Source: Thermothelomyces thermophilus ATCC 42464 (taxonomy: Eukaryota; Ascomycota; Sordariomycetes; Sordariales; Chaetomiaceae). From it: a stretch of 64,000 nt of DNA. The notes beneath the pieces were generated by a model. That model made no database searches. It had not been told where the DNA came from and saw nothing but the letters and a program-made list of their open reading frames with translations. This document shows positions 10,109-21,928 of the stretch, piece after piece (positions within the stretch are counted from its first letter, which is position 1; each line of letters begins with the position of its first letter). Location of the stretch: positions 3,782,001 to 3,846,000 of the forward strand of contig NC_016472.1 in NCBI RefSeq assembly GCF_000226095.1. Reading direction: 5' to 3'. Position numbers and translations under genes: made by a program.

Positions 10109-12915
10109 TTAGTGGCGGTCTGGCTGCGGCGAGCTCGCCGACAGGAACCTCAACAACTGCTGTGCAGCGCTGCGCGGTTGGGTGGGATGCCGTTGGGTCT
10201 TGGTCAAACAGGCCGCCGGGCAAAGAGCTTCCAGTGGATCTGTGTTGCTTCCTCCAGTGGGTTTGCACCCCAATTGGGAGGGTCAGGTGGCCCGGGCGCG
10301 CTCCGTTAAATCGGGCAGGGAGGGACCTTCCTGGCTGCGAGCGGGCCCGACTGGTCGCGAAGGGAAATGGGGGAGTGTGCTGTGGTCTATGAGTGGCCGA
10401 CATATGCAGCGGACCAGGCGAGATCAGGCGCAGCTGGCAACTCGCGCTGCGCAATTGCAGCAGTTTGCATCAGCGAGGCGGGGATGTTTGTGGAAAACAG
10501 CAGAGTTATGCGAGATGAAAACAACGAGGGGGAACGAGGTTATTCCCGTTGCGCCCCAAAGTTCTGGATCTTGGAAACGAGAGAGACACAACGGTTGGGG
10601 GGAAGTACTAACTACTAAGGATGAGCAGCAGATTGTGTGCAAGATGACGGGAGTTGGGCGCAAATTTCCCACGCGCAGCATGCACCGAATCAAGCCAGGG
10701 CCCCAAAACTTGACCCTCGCAAACACCAACCTGGCAGCTCTGCGCCGCGCTCACAGCAAGCCTTGGCAAGTGGTCTCATGTGATCGTCGCAACCGGCTAG
10801 TTTAGCATTAGTACACTACACACACACACATTCTCAGAAAGGAATTGGACGGAGAGCACTAATCCGTACCTTCCAGCAAGTGCCAGTTTATTCACTGGAC
10901 GACTGCGTTTCTTAGCTGATCAAGATGGCTCGCTGTCGGCAGCTTGCATACTCCGTACATAGGTACACTTCGCTTACCTGTAGCAATCATGATGTATGTA
11001 TAAATCCAATCCGTACTTGGGTGGTGCTGGGAACGTTGGTGCCTTCCTTGGTATCCGTGGGAGGACTACATCAAAAGCAACCGTTTTTCCTTCCATCAAT
11101 TAGTTACCGCACACGTAAAGTAGCGTGCGCTTCTTCGTACACTAGCACATCATGACCATACTGGACCACTCGATTCCCGACTCTCTGGTTTCTATCCGCG
11201 ATTCCCATCTCTACTGCTAGGTTGTCTTGACAGGGGATGGTGCCAAAAATGATGGTTGTGCACCCCCGCGACGGCAGTTGGCGAGCCATGGACTCGGGAA
11301 CTACTAGCAGGGATCTCGCCAGGTAGTATGCCCCAAGGACGGAGTACGGAGGTACGAGAAATTAATTTCCGGGACCTGGGAATACTACTAGTAAAGGCAA
11401 TCAATCGATGCGTGGATATACAGAGCATTGTATATGCGGAATACATGCACGGGTCAAAAAGATTGGCTCGAGGGAGCACAAGAGAGCTGGGAAGAATAAG
11501 TTACAGCTTGTAGACTTAGAGAGAAATGTCAATCACTACTACTATTTATGTAGTTATATTAACACTTCGTACTCCGTACATACCTAACCAAACACTTCCC
11601 CACTCTGGAATGAAAAACGATCCGTAACAGCTCGTGAGAGGGGTACACTAAGAAAACGCTGATTGCCCCTTTCTCTGTTACGAGCGGGTTTGTCACGCTG
11701 TCACACTTTGAGTCAGGCAGGAGCGGGTAAGGAACGCCTTTCGTACATACATAGTACACCCTTTGTAACGTCTGCGTCATGTGAAAGTTCCCCTTGCAAG
11801 GGGTTCGGCATCCGGGCAGCGTGCAGAGCGGGATGCACGCACCTTCCCGACTGCAGCATTGCTTCTGCATCGCCGTTTCCAACGTCCCAAGACCATCCCT
11901 CTCCGAGTCACAACACGACGTCGCGGTCTCACAGAGCGAATCTTTGTACTGTGTATGTGTTATCCCGCACATGCTGGAAGACTTGGTGCGGCGCGCTGGG
12001 ACAATGGTAGGGGTGGTAGGTCCTCTATCCAATCACCTGCATTCAGCAAGTGAAGCTCTCATCAACTGCAACAGAAAAGGGCAAGCAGCTCCGTTTTCCC
12101 TCGGTTACCCGGGCGCCGAATGCCACGCGCCCCAATTTCCGTAGTTACCAGAGTAAGAATGGAAATCAGCGGCCAGTCGGGCTCCCCGCGGCCTCTCCGG
12201 ATCGCTCCAAAAAGAGATGCTGTCAGAGATTGGCTTGGGAAGTCGAGCTCCACTTTTGCTCGTCCCCCCAGCGAGCCGTTGCTTCGCGCGTCCCGTGCTT
12301 CCCCACAAGCGGGCCATCGCGTCGGCTGCCTGGTCCTTCTGGAACCATTATGCGTAATTGCTCGGCTCCACCCAGGCCCCTGGCCGAGCCCATTCTTCAG
12401 CGCCATCAACCCCGGAAGGTTATCCCGGTACGGAGTGACCCCCTCCCATCTGTTCGAGAGCAATTCTTCCGCCTGAAAGCCATCCGAGCCGATATTATTC
12501 CTCGTTTGCACTTATCGTCTCTTCCGCACGCGGTCCCTCTCTTTGTCCGCTCAAACGACGTCGGGTCCTCGTTTGGTTTTCTGGTTCGGTTCGAGCCTGC
12601 CGCCGCAAGTCGTCCCGTCTCCATTGCTGCTCGGTCGGAGCTGCAACAGATCGCTCGATAAAGGGTTGGTGACACCAGACAAGTGTCAAGCCTTCCTTTG
12701 TGTCGGGACCTGCCCGGGCTGTTGTGTTGTTGCTGCTGCCGTTTCCCGCTTGTTCGTTTCCTCGGCAGGCCGCTACGCTCCCGCGCCGTCATTGTTTACT
12801 TGCAGCACCAGCATCGTCGGATCCCGCCCGCCCGAGCACCACATAGATCGAAAACAAACAAGCGTGGACGGCATAAGGCTGCAGCTTGCATCCGACATCC
12901 AAACGCCCGATCACA
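10109..12915. other. 2.8-kb divergent promoter region (KAR9 / 597-residue gene)
   Basis: The stretch separates two genes that point away from each other and should hold both promoters and 5' leaders. No gene is visible. Six copies of TCCGTAC/GTACGGA occur near 10864, 10952, 11011, 11345, 11573 and 12428, one of the two densest clusters in the window. The right end, about 12600-12900, is rich in pyrimidines and short CG-containing words, as expected of a fungal 5' leader. Confidence 0.6.
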
Positions 12916-14709
12916 ATGGCCGCGTCCTCCAACCCAGCCGCCTCCCGAAGCGCCTCGCCTGCCCCTGATAGTCTCCCTCGGAAGGCCGTTGGGGCTCGCT
13001 CGGAGATGTCCCGCTGCTTCTCCACCGGCTCGACCATCTCGCACGGTTCCGCAACGACTGACAACTCCCACCACCGCGAATCGCTCGGTAGCGATGCCTC
13101 GGCCGTTTCCCGGAACTCTTCATCGAGCTACCGTCTCTCCGACATCAGCGTCAACAGCGATCAGCTTAGGCCAAGGGATTCGACTTGCAGCGTGCCGCTA
13201 ACACCGAGGGGGAGGAGCCCAAACAGGCGTCGGGGCTACATGCGCCCGCAGGGCACTGATTTCGCCGCCAGCGCCCGACACAGGGAGAGCGTGCTCAGCT
13301 TGGGCAGCATCGCCCACATCCAGTACTACTTCGCCCGGACCGGCCTGCTTGACGGCAAAGGGGGCCGGTTGATGCGAAGGCGGGAGAACAAGGCGCACAC
13401 TCTGGACCTGTCCGCTCTCGACCCGGGCGTCTTCTTGACCCCCAAGCCCGGCAGTGACCACGATTCGAGCTATGCCTCCATGGGAAGCAGCCCCGACTTG
13501 ACAGGCGCGCAAGGCGGCTTCAGCAATGCCGTGGCGCTAGACAACGGTCCCATGGTCGAGTCGCCCGTCGACGAGTACCACCCAGACCAGCAAGATGAAG
13601 ACTACTTCTCGGACGACTTCGAGATAGACCCAAACATGCCACCCCCCACAACCAGCACTTACATTCACCGCGAGAAGCCGATACCAAAGCCACCATCCAT
13701 GGCCGAGTTGAGGTCCGACTTGACAAGCTCCCTAGATGTTGCCGAGCAGACGTTGCGTGAGGCCAAGAACGCCAAGATGCCCCCCGAGCTCACCATCCAC
13801 GTTGAGTCGGCGGATTCCCAGCCGCAAGACGGGCGGCGTCCCTCGGTCCCGTTTGGAGGGTGGTACGGGGTCCAGGGGATGAGCATTCTCGACGTCATGA
13901 CACTAGCTATCAGGGCCGCCAAGATTTACTACACCTCCCACGACCGCCCCGACCGTCTCGACGCGATCAAGTCGGAGAAGGAGCTTCGTGGCGAACTGCT
14001 GTCTGTCATGGACGTCCTCAAGCGCATGGCGACAAGAGGCTTTGTCGGCGGCATGCGCGGAGACGAGTTCCAGACGATGGACAGCTGGATCGCCAGTGTG
14101 CGCGCCATGCTGGCTGCCGAAGATGCCATGGAGGCCAAAGAGATTGCCGAGCGGGCATCCTGGACTTGGCTCGACCCAGAAGGCTGGGAAGGCCGCGAGT
14201 TTGAGCGCGAGGAGGCCTTCATGCGCTCCATGCTCAAGGGACCCGACCCGATCGAGAACATGCCAGTCATACCCAAATGGACGCCGATCGACCGGTCGCA
14301 ACCGCTCGAATCGCAGTCCCTCCCCACCCCCTTCCTGGCGGCACTCTCAAACGGCCAGCGCCTGGTTCAACTGCACAACTGTGCAGTCCGCAAATCCCGC
14401 CGTCGCTTCGGCTTCATCCCGACCTTCTACGCCAACACACAGAAACCGTACCGCGGGGCCGACAACCTGCGCTACTGGCTCAAGGCAGCCGAGCTGCGCT
14501 GGGAGGTGCTGCTCAAGGCCGACCCGATCGGCCTGCAATACAACAGCAGCCCGGAGCTCTGGGTTGAGTTTGAGGATGCCGTGTTGCAGTGGTGTCGCAA
14601 GGTGCGCGAGGAGATCACTGCCGAGTTGCGCGAACCGGAGCCGGAGCCGGAGCCGAAGCCCAAGACGACGACGACGAGGACAACGACGACGACGTCATCG
14701 TCTGCCTGA
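12916..14709 (+). CDS. Conserved-looking fungal protein of unknown function, 597 aa
   Basis: I do not recognise this gene. One uninterrupted frame encodes 597 residues from the ATG at 12916; an in-frame ATG at 12886 would add ten unremarkable residues. Residues 1-120 are Ser-rich and basic (PRGRSPNRRRGYM), typical of a phosphorylated disordered tail. The middle begins with SVLSLGSIAHIQYYFARTG and contains acidic DEDYFSDDFEIDP, then an ordered-looking part from about residue 300: FGGWYGVQGMSILDVMTLAIR, IYYTSHDRPDRL, RMATRGFVGG and SWTWLDPEGWEGREFERE. A Trp-rich C-terminal part follows (DNLRYWLKAAELRWEVLLK, ELWVEFEDAVLQWCRKV), then an acidic EPEPEPEP and Thr-rich tail. There is no signal peptide or membrane segment. 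The strong GC3 bias, absence of stops and aromatic-rich core make it a real gene; it may be restricted to Pezizomycotina. Confidence 0.85.
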   Translation: MAASSNPAASRSASPAPDSLPRKAVGARSEMSRCFSTGSTISHGSATTDNSHHRESLGSDASAVSRNSSSSYRLSDISVNSDQLRPRDSTCSVPLTPRGRSPNRRRGYMRPQGTDFAASARHRESVLSLGSIAHIQYYFARTGLLDGKGGRLMRRRENKAHTLDLSALDPGVFLTPKPGSDHDSSYASMGSSPDLTGAQGGFSNAVALDNGPMVESPVDEYHPDQQDEDYFSDDFEIDPNMPPPTTSTYIHREKPIPKPPSMAELRSDLTSSLDVAEQTLREAKNAKMPPELTIHVESADSQPQDGRRPSVPFGGWYGVQGMSILDVMTLAIRAAKIYYTSHDRPDRLDAIKSEKELRGELLSVMDVLKRMATRGFVGGMRGDEFQTMDSWIASVRAMLAAEDAMEAKEIAERASWTWLDPEGWEGREFEREEAFMRSMLKGPDPIENMPVIPKWTPIDRSQPLESQSLPTPFLAALSNGQRLVQLHNCAVRKSRRRFGFIPTFYANTQKPYRGADNLRYWLKAAELRWEVLLKADPIGLQYNSSPELWVEFEDAVLQWCRKVREEITAELREPEPEPEPKPKTTTTRTTTTTSSSA

Positions 14710-16319
14710 TGACGAGCTCTCCTGGCCGGCCTCCATTTCACCCGCCCCACCAGACACCGGGGGACAGAGTTGCATGGTATTTTTCTCTCTCATGACCGCA
14801 AAAGATGTTATGACCGAATTATTCTCCCGCGGTCGTTCAGTCACTGATCGACCCAATCCACTGCCTTCAATTCTTTCGGACGGTCGAGAATCTCCTCGTC
14901 GAGATCCACTCTTGACCGATTGATCTTCTTTTCCTTCTTGTCATTTTTTTTCTCTTGCTTCTCTTCTTTCTTCTTTTCTTCTTTTTTCTCCAATCTTCGT
15001 ATATATATATATACCGCCAACCCCTGAGCTGGCTGGTGATTTTTTGTTTATTCATTTCCTCAGACTGCAGCGCCCATTGTCATTTATTTCTTGGCATCCC
15101 TGCTTCAACCTTGTTTAACATTTACCCATTTTTATTATTGTTTAAGTCTTACTTTCTCAACCCCTCCTTTTGTTCAGCCTACCCATCTATACAGACACTC
15201 ATCGCCAGATATACCCCCTAGCATGTAACCACCATCGGAACAAAGGCGGCGCATTGGTTTCTTTACAAGGGTCATTTGTTGGATATCGAATACGGAGGGA
15301 AAGGGACGGGACCGCGGGAAGACAATGAATTAGCAGTGGGAAGTGGGCAGTGGGAAGGAAGCTTAAGACCGACGTCGAAAGCAGTGAAGGTGCTTAGATT
15401 GGGCTCAAGGAGCGTTTTGTCACGCGATCCCTTCCTTCGCTACCGAGTGAATGAAGCTACTGGAATAGCATATTGTTCCTTGTTGGCATCGAGGGCTCGA
15501 ATATTGCTCCTTGTAATTACCAACGCTGGATTGCCGTTGGGAGAGGAGGGAGAGAGGTTCCATAATATACAACATTATACCGTGCAATGCCCTTCCATGT
15601 TTGCGACATTCGACCTCCCGCTCACTTCATGTTCTCTCCCTTTGTAAAGCGAGGCGAATACGGATATATGTCCTCGTCGACGGCCATGTCTACAGTTTAT
15701 TTAGGCATCCGTTCATGAAAAAGCCTGTCATCAACTATTCGCCTTCATGCAACCCTCACCATAACCCCCTACCTCCCGCATACACTCAAGACGATGAGAA
15801 AAGAAATGTATTCCAGCATCCAAGAAATAAGCCGCTCCAAACTCCGATTTGGCTCATTTTCCACTTGTCTCATGCCCGAACTCCTTTTTGATGTGGCCTG
15901 CCTCCCTTGCCTCTGAACCCACGCCTTGTACGCCGCGCCATGCATTAAAAAGAAGTGAAAACAAATAATGCCGCCTGTCCGCCTCCTAATGCAAATAATA
16001 TAAGAATCCCGCATGTCGAGTAGTCTTTGGGCGAAAGCAAAGAGTCGCGCAGATGGCGAGAAAGACGGAGACGGTCAGACTGAGTGCGAGGGTTCCAGAT
16101 GGTGTGAACCAGGACGAGATTGTGGCTCAGCGCACCACACCCAATTCAGATGCGCAAGGGTCGTTCAGGGTTTTGACCCTGTGTAACAAGATCGCGCGAG
16201 ACGACCAGATTGCAACAGCAACCAGTCATATCGCGATCTTGAAACGAAAAGAAAATATGATGAGGAGGGGCACGCCTTTCGGTCCAAGCCTGACAGGATC
16301 CTCCACCAGCGAGCGATCC
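14710..16319. other. 1.6-kb convergent 3' spacer before RecQ
   Basis: Both flanking genes end here. The first 500 bp are T- and pyrimidine-rich with a short (TA) run near 15001-15013, typical of a fungal 3' untranslated region. Small open frames exist but show no domain or bias. No RNA gene was recognised. Confidence 0.6.
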
Positions 16320-19300
16320 TTAGTAGGGCATACCAGGGACGCTGTTGCCCTGGCCACCGGATCTCTTTGACCCCGGAGCAGGCCTGCCCCGCGAGCTGCC
16401 CGCCGAGGCGTCGCCGCCGCCAGCTTGTCGGCCGGCCGAACCCTTTCGCTTTGAGAAGCCGCCGCCGCTGCCGCTGCCGCGCGAGGACCCGCTTCTTCCG
16501 CCTCGGGCCTTCAAGTAGCCGGGCCGCCTTCCGCCCTTCCAGCCCGTGCTAGAGCCTCCGCTGCCGCTCTCATTGTTGTACGAGCGCTTGGGAGCCTTGG
16601 CCCTCCTCAGCTCCTCGAAGCGCTTATGCCACTGCTCGACGGCGGCAGGGTCAGGTTGGTCCGGCGGGCCGGCTTGGCCAGCACCGTCGCCGCGAAAGTA
16701 CCGCGAGGTTGAGAGATCCTCCTCGCCCTCCTCAAAGTCCTCCTCCTCCGCCTCGGCCTCATTGCGGCGCGTGAGCAGCGGTGGGCGGCAGTGGCCAACC
16801 CTAGGCTCTTCGTCGTCGCTGATGAGGTCGACGACGTCGCGCTTGTTCTTCCTCCTTGGCGCGATCTCGGCCGCCGAGGAGGAAGCAGGCGGAGCGGGTA
16901 ATGGCATCGAGGGCTGAGGAGCCCGTCCCATCATCTCCCGGTACTCGCGGAGGAATTGCTGGACGAGGGTGGCGAACTTAGCGCCGTACTGGTCCACCCG
17001 GTACTTGTCGATGCCGCGAATGGTATACATCGCGGCGACGGTTGTTGTCCAGCGGATCGCCATCTCCCGGTACTGCTGCTCCGTGAAGAGGGCCCGGCGT
17101 AGCCCGTGACGGTTGCGGAGTTCCTCTTCCACCCTATGTGCCCGCTCAACAAAGGCCTGGACAATGTCCTGGTGGATCTCGTCCAGCCCGGCCTCTTCCA
17201 AGCGGGGATCCCGCGAGATGGGAGGTCCCAGCTCGTCGAGGGTTTGTTGCCGGCGATGGGGCGGCGGGTGGCGCGAAGGGGGTGAGTGGGCGAACGGCGC
17301 CTCCTCGGCGTCCGTATCATCGGAGACCACGAAGTCGTCTTCATCCTCCTCGTCTACGGCCGTCTCTATCACGGGTTTGGCCTTCCGTTTCCTAGAGAGC
17401 CCAGAGACGGGCGATGAGACGTTTGTGGACGGTGGGGGTCTTCTGGTCCGTGAGGCATCAAAGGGCTCCTCAAGTCCCTCGTCCTCCTTTGCCTTGCGGC
17501 CTTTCCTCCTCCTGCGCCCTGGAGTCGGCTCTTCCACCAGTGGCGGCAGATCTTTCCTTCTGACTTCCAACCGCAGCCGGCGCCCCTCCTTAAGGTACTT
17601 GTTGGCATTCTTCCCAAGCTATTGACGGAGTTAGCCCGAAGAAGGCCCTGTACCATATGACAAGATCTCTACGAATCGATAAGGGCAGCGCTTACCTTGA
17701 AGTTGGTAATAGGGATGCCATTGCTCAGTGCCGTTTCTTGACAGTCGACCAACGCGTCCTCATCGTGGAGAGCCATGACAACCCGTTGAACCTCGTGGTT
17801 CTTCATCCCTTTGCAAAGCAAAAAACCAGGTGCATTCGTGTGTTTCCCGACATTCTTGCTGCCCGTCACGATCTCGACCAGCTTCCCCAAAGTGACCTGT
17901 TTCTGACCCTCCACAGCGGTGAGCAGGGCCACTGCGCACTCGGTAAAATCTTCCATGACGGGGGGTTCTTCGTTCGTCGATCCGTTGGCGCAATTGTCGC
18001 ACATGTTATTGCAGTCGGCGGCGTCGAACCTCTCGCCAAAGTAGCGCAGGATCTGGACTCGACGGCAGGTATGAGAGGTCTCGCAGTAATTGACCATGCG
18101 GTTGAGCATTTGGTGTTGTCGCTCCTTCTCGTCTTTGTCCTTGTCTTTATCCTCGTTGATCATGCGTCTCAGGGCTGGGATGTCATGATACGCGAAGTAG
18201 AGGATACACTCGGAAGGCTTCCCGTCGCGGCCGGCGCGGCCGGTCTCCTGGTAGTAACCCTCAAGGCTCTTGGGCAAGCTCTGATGGATAACAAAACGGA
18301 CATCCGGTTTGTCGATGCCCATGCCGAAGGCGATCGTGGCAACAACGACGTGGATCTCGCCCGCCTGCCACTGCTCCTGGACCTCAAGCTTGGATTCGGG
18401 ATCCATCTGGGCGTGGTAGTAGCGAGCCTTGATTCCGTGCTTCGACACAAGAGCTTGCGCGGTACCCTCAGCAGATTTGCGCGATAGGGTGTAGACGATG
18501 CCGCACTGGCCAGGAAATCTCTCGTTGATGAGCTCTCCCATGCCTCGAATGAAGCGCGACTGCTTGTAGATGACTTGGTAGTAGATATTGGGGCGGTTGA
18601 AGCTCTGTGTGAAGACCTCACAATTCTCCATGTCGAGGTTGTGCTTGATGTCAGCCATGACGTTCTTTGTAGCCGTTGCGGTGAGCGCCATGACAGGAAC
18701 TCCAGGAAACCCACGGCGGAACTCGCCCAGGGCCTTATAGTCAGGTCGGAAGTCGTGGCCCCAATGGCTCACGCAATGAGCTTCGTCAATCACGATGCGG
18801 GCAAGTTTGTTCTTCCGATACAGGAGCTGTACCCCATTCCTGAAGGCAGGGCTGTTGGTGAGCATCTCGGGGGTGACATAGAGCAATTGAATGTGGTGTT
18901 CCGGGTGAGGTTGGTGAAAGGCACCCAGGATGTGGTTGCGGAGCGCGGCGCTGATGGTCCCGTTGAAGGTCGCAGCGAGGATGTTGAGGCGCTTCAGATG
19001 CGCCACTTGGTCGTTCATAAGACTTAGGAGAGGGGATACGACCAATGTGACGCCACGGGTCTTTCCCGAGTTGACCATGGCTGGGAGCTGATAACAGAGA
19101 GACTTGCCACCTCCCGTTGGCATCAGTACGAACGCGTCTTTTCCGGCCAGAGTGGCATTGATGGCCTCCAGCTGGTTATGCCGAAATCCCGTCATTCGAA
19201 AACGGTCTTTCAATGCTCGGCGGACATCGGCAGACCAGGGGAACTTCATCAGCTCCGAGTCGATCTTGGCCTTGGGCTGTTGCGGAGCCGTGATCCTCGC

Positions 19301-21928
19301 AGCTGGTCGCTTCCGCACGGGTGTCGCAGGATTCTCGAATGACTCGAACGCGGGAGACCGGGCCCGAGATACACCAGCGCTGAGCATGGACTGTTGTTGC
19401 TCGAAGCTGTTTGCGGCTGCCAGCATCATCTCATCGTCACTGAAGTCGTCTATGTACTCAGAGCCGTATGTCTTCATGTTCTTGCCGGGTGTCCTGTCTG
19501 GTTTGGAAAGCATCAGCCGTGGCGGATCGCGAACGATTTCCGCAGCAATCGAAACAGAGGAACTTGCAGAGCGTCCCAATGCCGTCTGAGGCCCACCAGC
19601 GGTACTGGCAAGGCCACCGTCGTCGGAAATTCCTGCAAGAGTCCGAGAATCCGTGTTGTCCGTGTAGGAGGTGGTATGCCTAGCCGAGCCAGGTGCCTGC
19701 GAAAAAGAAGCCGTCGTTGGCAGCGTGTGAGTATTAGCGAGCGTGGTGCTTGCCGTCCCCTGTGCTCGACTTTGTGACAGCTGCTGGGTCTGCAAGACAA
19801 CCTGGGAGTTGTATTCCGGAATGTCGGCACCCTTGTTCGACAAGCCTTTCGAACCGAGCTTGTGCGAGGGTTGTGTAGCGAACACAACAGGAGTCTGGGG
19901 TGCATCAGGGGCGGCGATGGAGTCGTTTGGGTCCTTAAGGAAGTCGAGATCATCAATGCCTGCCGCAATGAGGCTCCTGGTGAGCACGATCTCCTTCGCT
20001 TTGACTTGCTCTGACAGAATGTCTAATTGGGCTTCATCCTCTGTTGTGTCAAGCCCCTCTTCAAAGGCATTGCCCAGCTCGACCAGTAATTCCTCCCTCT
20101 TGTTGCAGAGCTCTTTGTAGGCCTGATGTTCGGCTCTGATAGCATCTAGGGCTTTCTGCTTCTGCACCAATGCGTTACGGGCATTCCGCACCCGCTCGCG
20201 GTCTTCGCGGGGCGCGTTGTCACGGAGACACTGGGTGTACTGCTCTTTATTCCTGCGCAACTGGTCGTTCAGAGAACGCATCTTCTCCTCTAGGACAGAT
20301 GGGCGCTCAAGGAACAGACCAAAAACGTGCTTGTTCCGTCTGATATCGGAGTCGCGAGAGCCTTGTGAAGCATCTTTGGTTTGAGTATCCTCGGATGGTT
20401 CGTCAGAGCGGGCTTCTTCACGAGCATCCCGAGACAATTTCCCAGTGCCTTTCTCCTGAGAAGCGGCAAGAGGGGCCCCGGAATGCTGAGACATCTTAGG
20501 CGATGGCTCAATGCTAGAGGGGGGCACATCAATGTCCATGCACTCGCTCTCGTCAGGAGCCCGATGGCTGCCGCTGGAAACTAAGCTGGTCTCGCCGCCC
20601 ATGGTGGACTGGTACGTCGAAGGAACATGCAGTTCATCGTCCGAGTCCAGAATGACATCGTGCCGGGTCCTCTTCACTTTTCTGCTGGTTTCTGCCAAAG
20701 GGCTGGGTTCCATTTCGAGAGGTTGCTCATGGACGGCAGGAGTTGGCGACGATGGTGTCTTGCGCTTCCGGGAAGATGTTGCAAAATCCGACGTCTCAGC
20801 TGCCGTCGTGATGGGTGTGCTCTGAAGCGAGTCCCGACGTAAGCCCACGGCAGGCTCAGAGGTAGATGCCCTGTCCGTGCCGCCGCGCATCCAGTTCTCT
20901 GTTTTGTGCTCAACATCGTTCTCATGGAGCAAAGCCGACTCCGTAGCGATCTGAGAGCGAGGGCTGTCCGCCCCCGCAGGAACAGAGCTGGCGCGTTGTT
21001 TTACGGCCGACCTGAGAACCGACGATGGAGGGATCAGGTCCTCGATGTCTGGGAACTCATTTTCAGTGTCCTCAATTTCATTTTTCACGGGAGAACCCGG
21101 CGGGGAGACCATATCGGCCATTTTCGACCTCTTTGTGCGGTTGGATACCGGCTCTGGGCGTTCAGCAAAGTCCTCGCGCCAGAGCCTCTTGTCCTCCCCA
21201 AAGGCTAGAACCGAGCTGGAACCGTCGAGATCGTCAGACTCAGCTAGGTCGAAAGGATCTGAGAATATATCATCGTCAATCTCAATGAAGTCAACTGGCC
21301 GACCTGCTGGGCGCGTGCTCCGGGAATTGTGCGTGTTTGGCGGCGGAGATTGCGGTCTCTCCCGCGACTGTACCGAACTGAAACGAGGCTCACGCGCGAG
21401 CGACGCCGAGTACGCGCTCTGCAAAGGGCCAATTGGCGTTGTTCCAGTGGTAGGAGCCGGGGTAGGTAAAGGTTGCTGCTTGGTGAGTAGAGTCGGCCGC
21501 TTCGAGTTGTTGGAAGGAAGCCGGTTCGACTCGTTTTTCCTCGCGGATACCCTGTCAGTCTTCCGTGCATTCGAGGTAGATTTTGTACTCCCCGAGGGAG
21601 TAAAGGGCGTTGTTGTGGTGGGGATAGGTTGAGCACGGGGACGAGAGTGGGAGCCGGAGGTGGAAGTGGAAGTGGAAGTGGCAGTGGAAATGGAAGAGAT
21701 TGTGGAGGAATCTGTGGGGGTAAATGTAGAGTTAGAAGACTTGGAGTTTGTGGCCCCTGTTGGCTGTGATCCCAAGTCGGGCGTGGATGACCCGACGATG
21801 GATGAGATGGAAGGCTGGCCATGGCTGAGCGAGTCTGTGGCAGCGGGCAGCTGCGGTCCTGTGGGCGGTGATTTTCTGATGGTATTCAACAGCCAGCCCA
21901 TATGCTCCCCCAGATTGTTGCGGGTCAT
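16320..21928 (-). CDS. qde-3: RecQ DNA helicase of the QDE-3/Sgs1/BLM type
   Basis: Exons 21928-17696 and 17618-16320 on the minus strand (intron 17619-17695) give about 1843 residues. RecQ helicases unwind DNA 3' to 5' and act in homologous recombination, replication-fork repair and, for Neurospora QDE-3, quelling. A long acidic, Ser-rich N-terminal region (residues 1-900) is expected to carry topoisomerase III and repair-factor contacts. The helicase core follows: FRHNQLEAIN, MPTGGGKSLCYQLP (Walker A, about 936), VIDEAHCVSHWGHDFRPDY (DEAH, about 1048), ALTATAT, and GYYQETGRAGRDG. The RecQ-Ct zinc cysteines are in CRRVQILRYFGE and CNNMCDNC. An HRDC domain lies at about 1554-1642 in exon 2, followed by an RGG-rich basic tail. 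The start MTRNNLGEHMGWLLN was preferred over an in-frame ATG at 22243 because the extra 105 residues look like leader sequence. A perfect MluI box sits 168 bp upstream. Confidence 0.95.
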
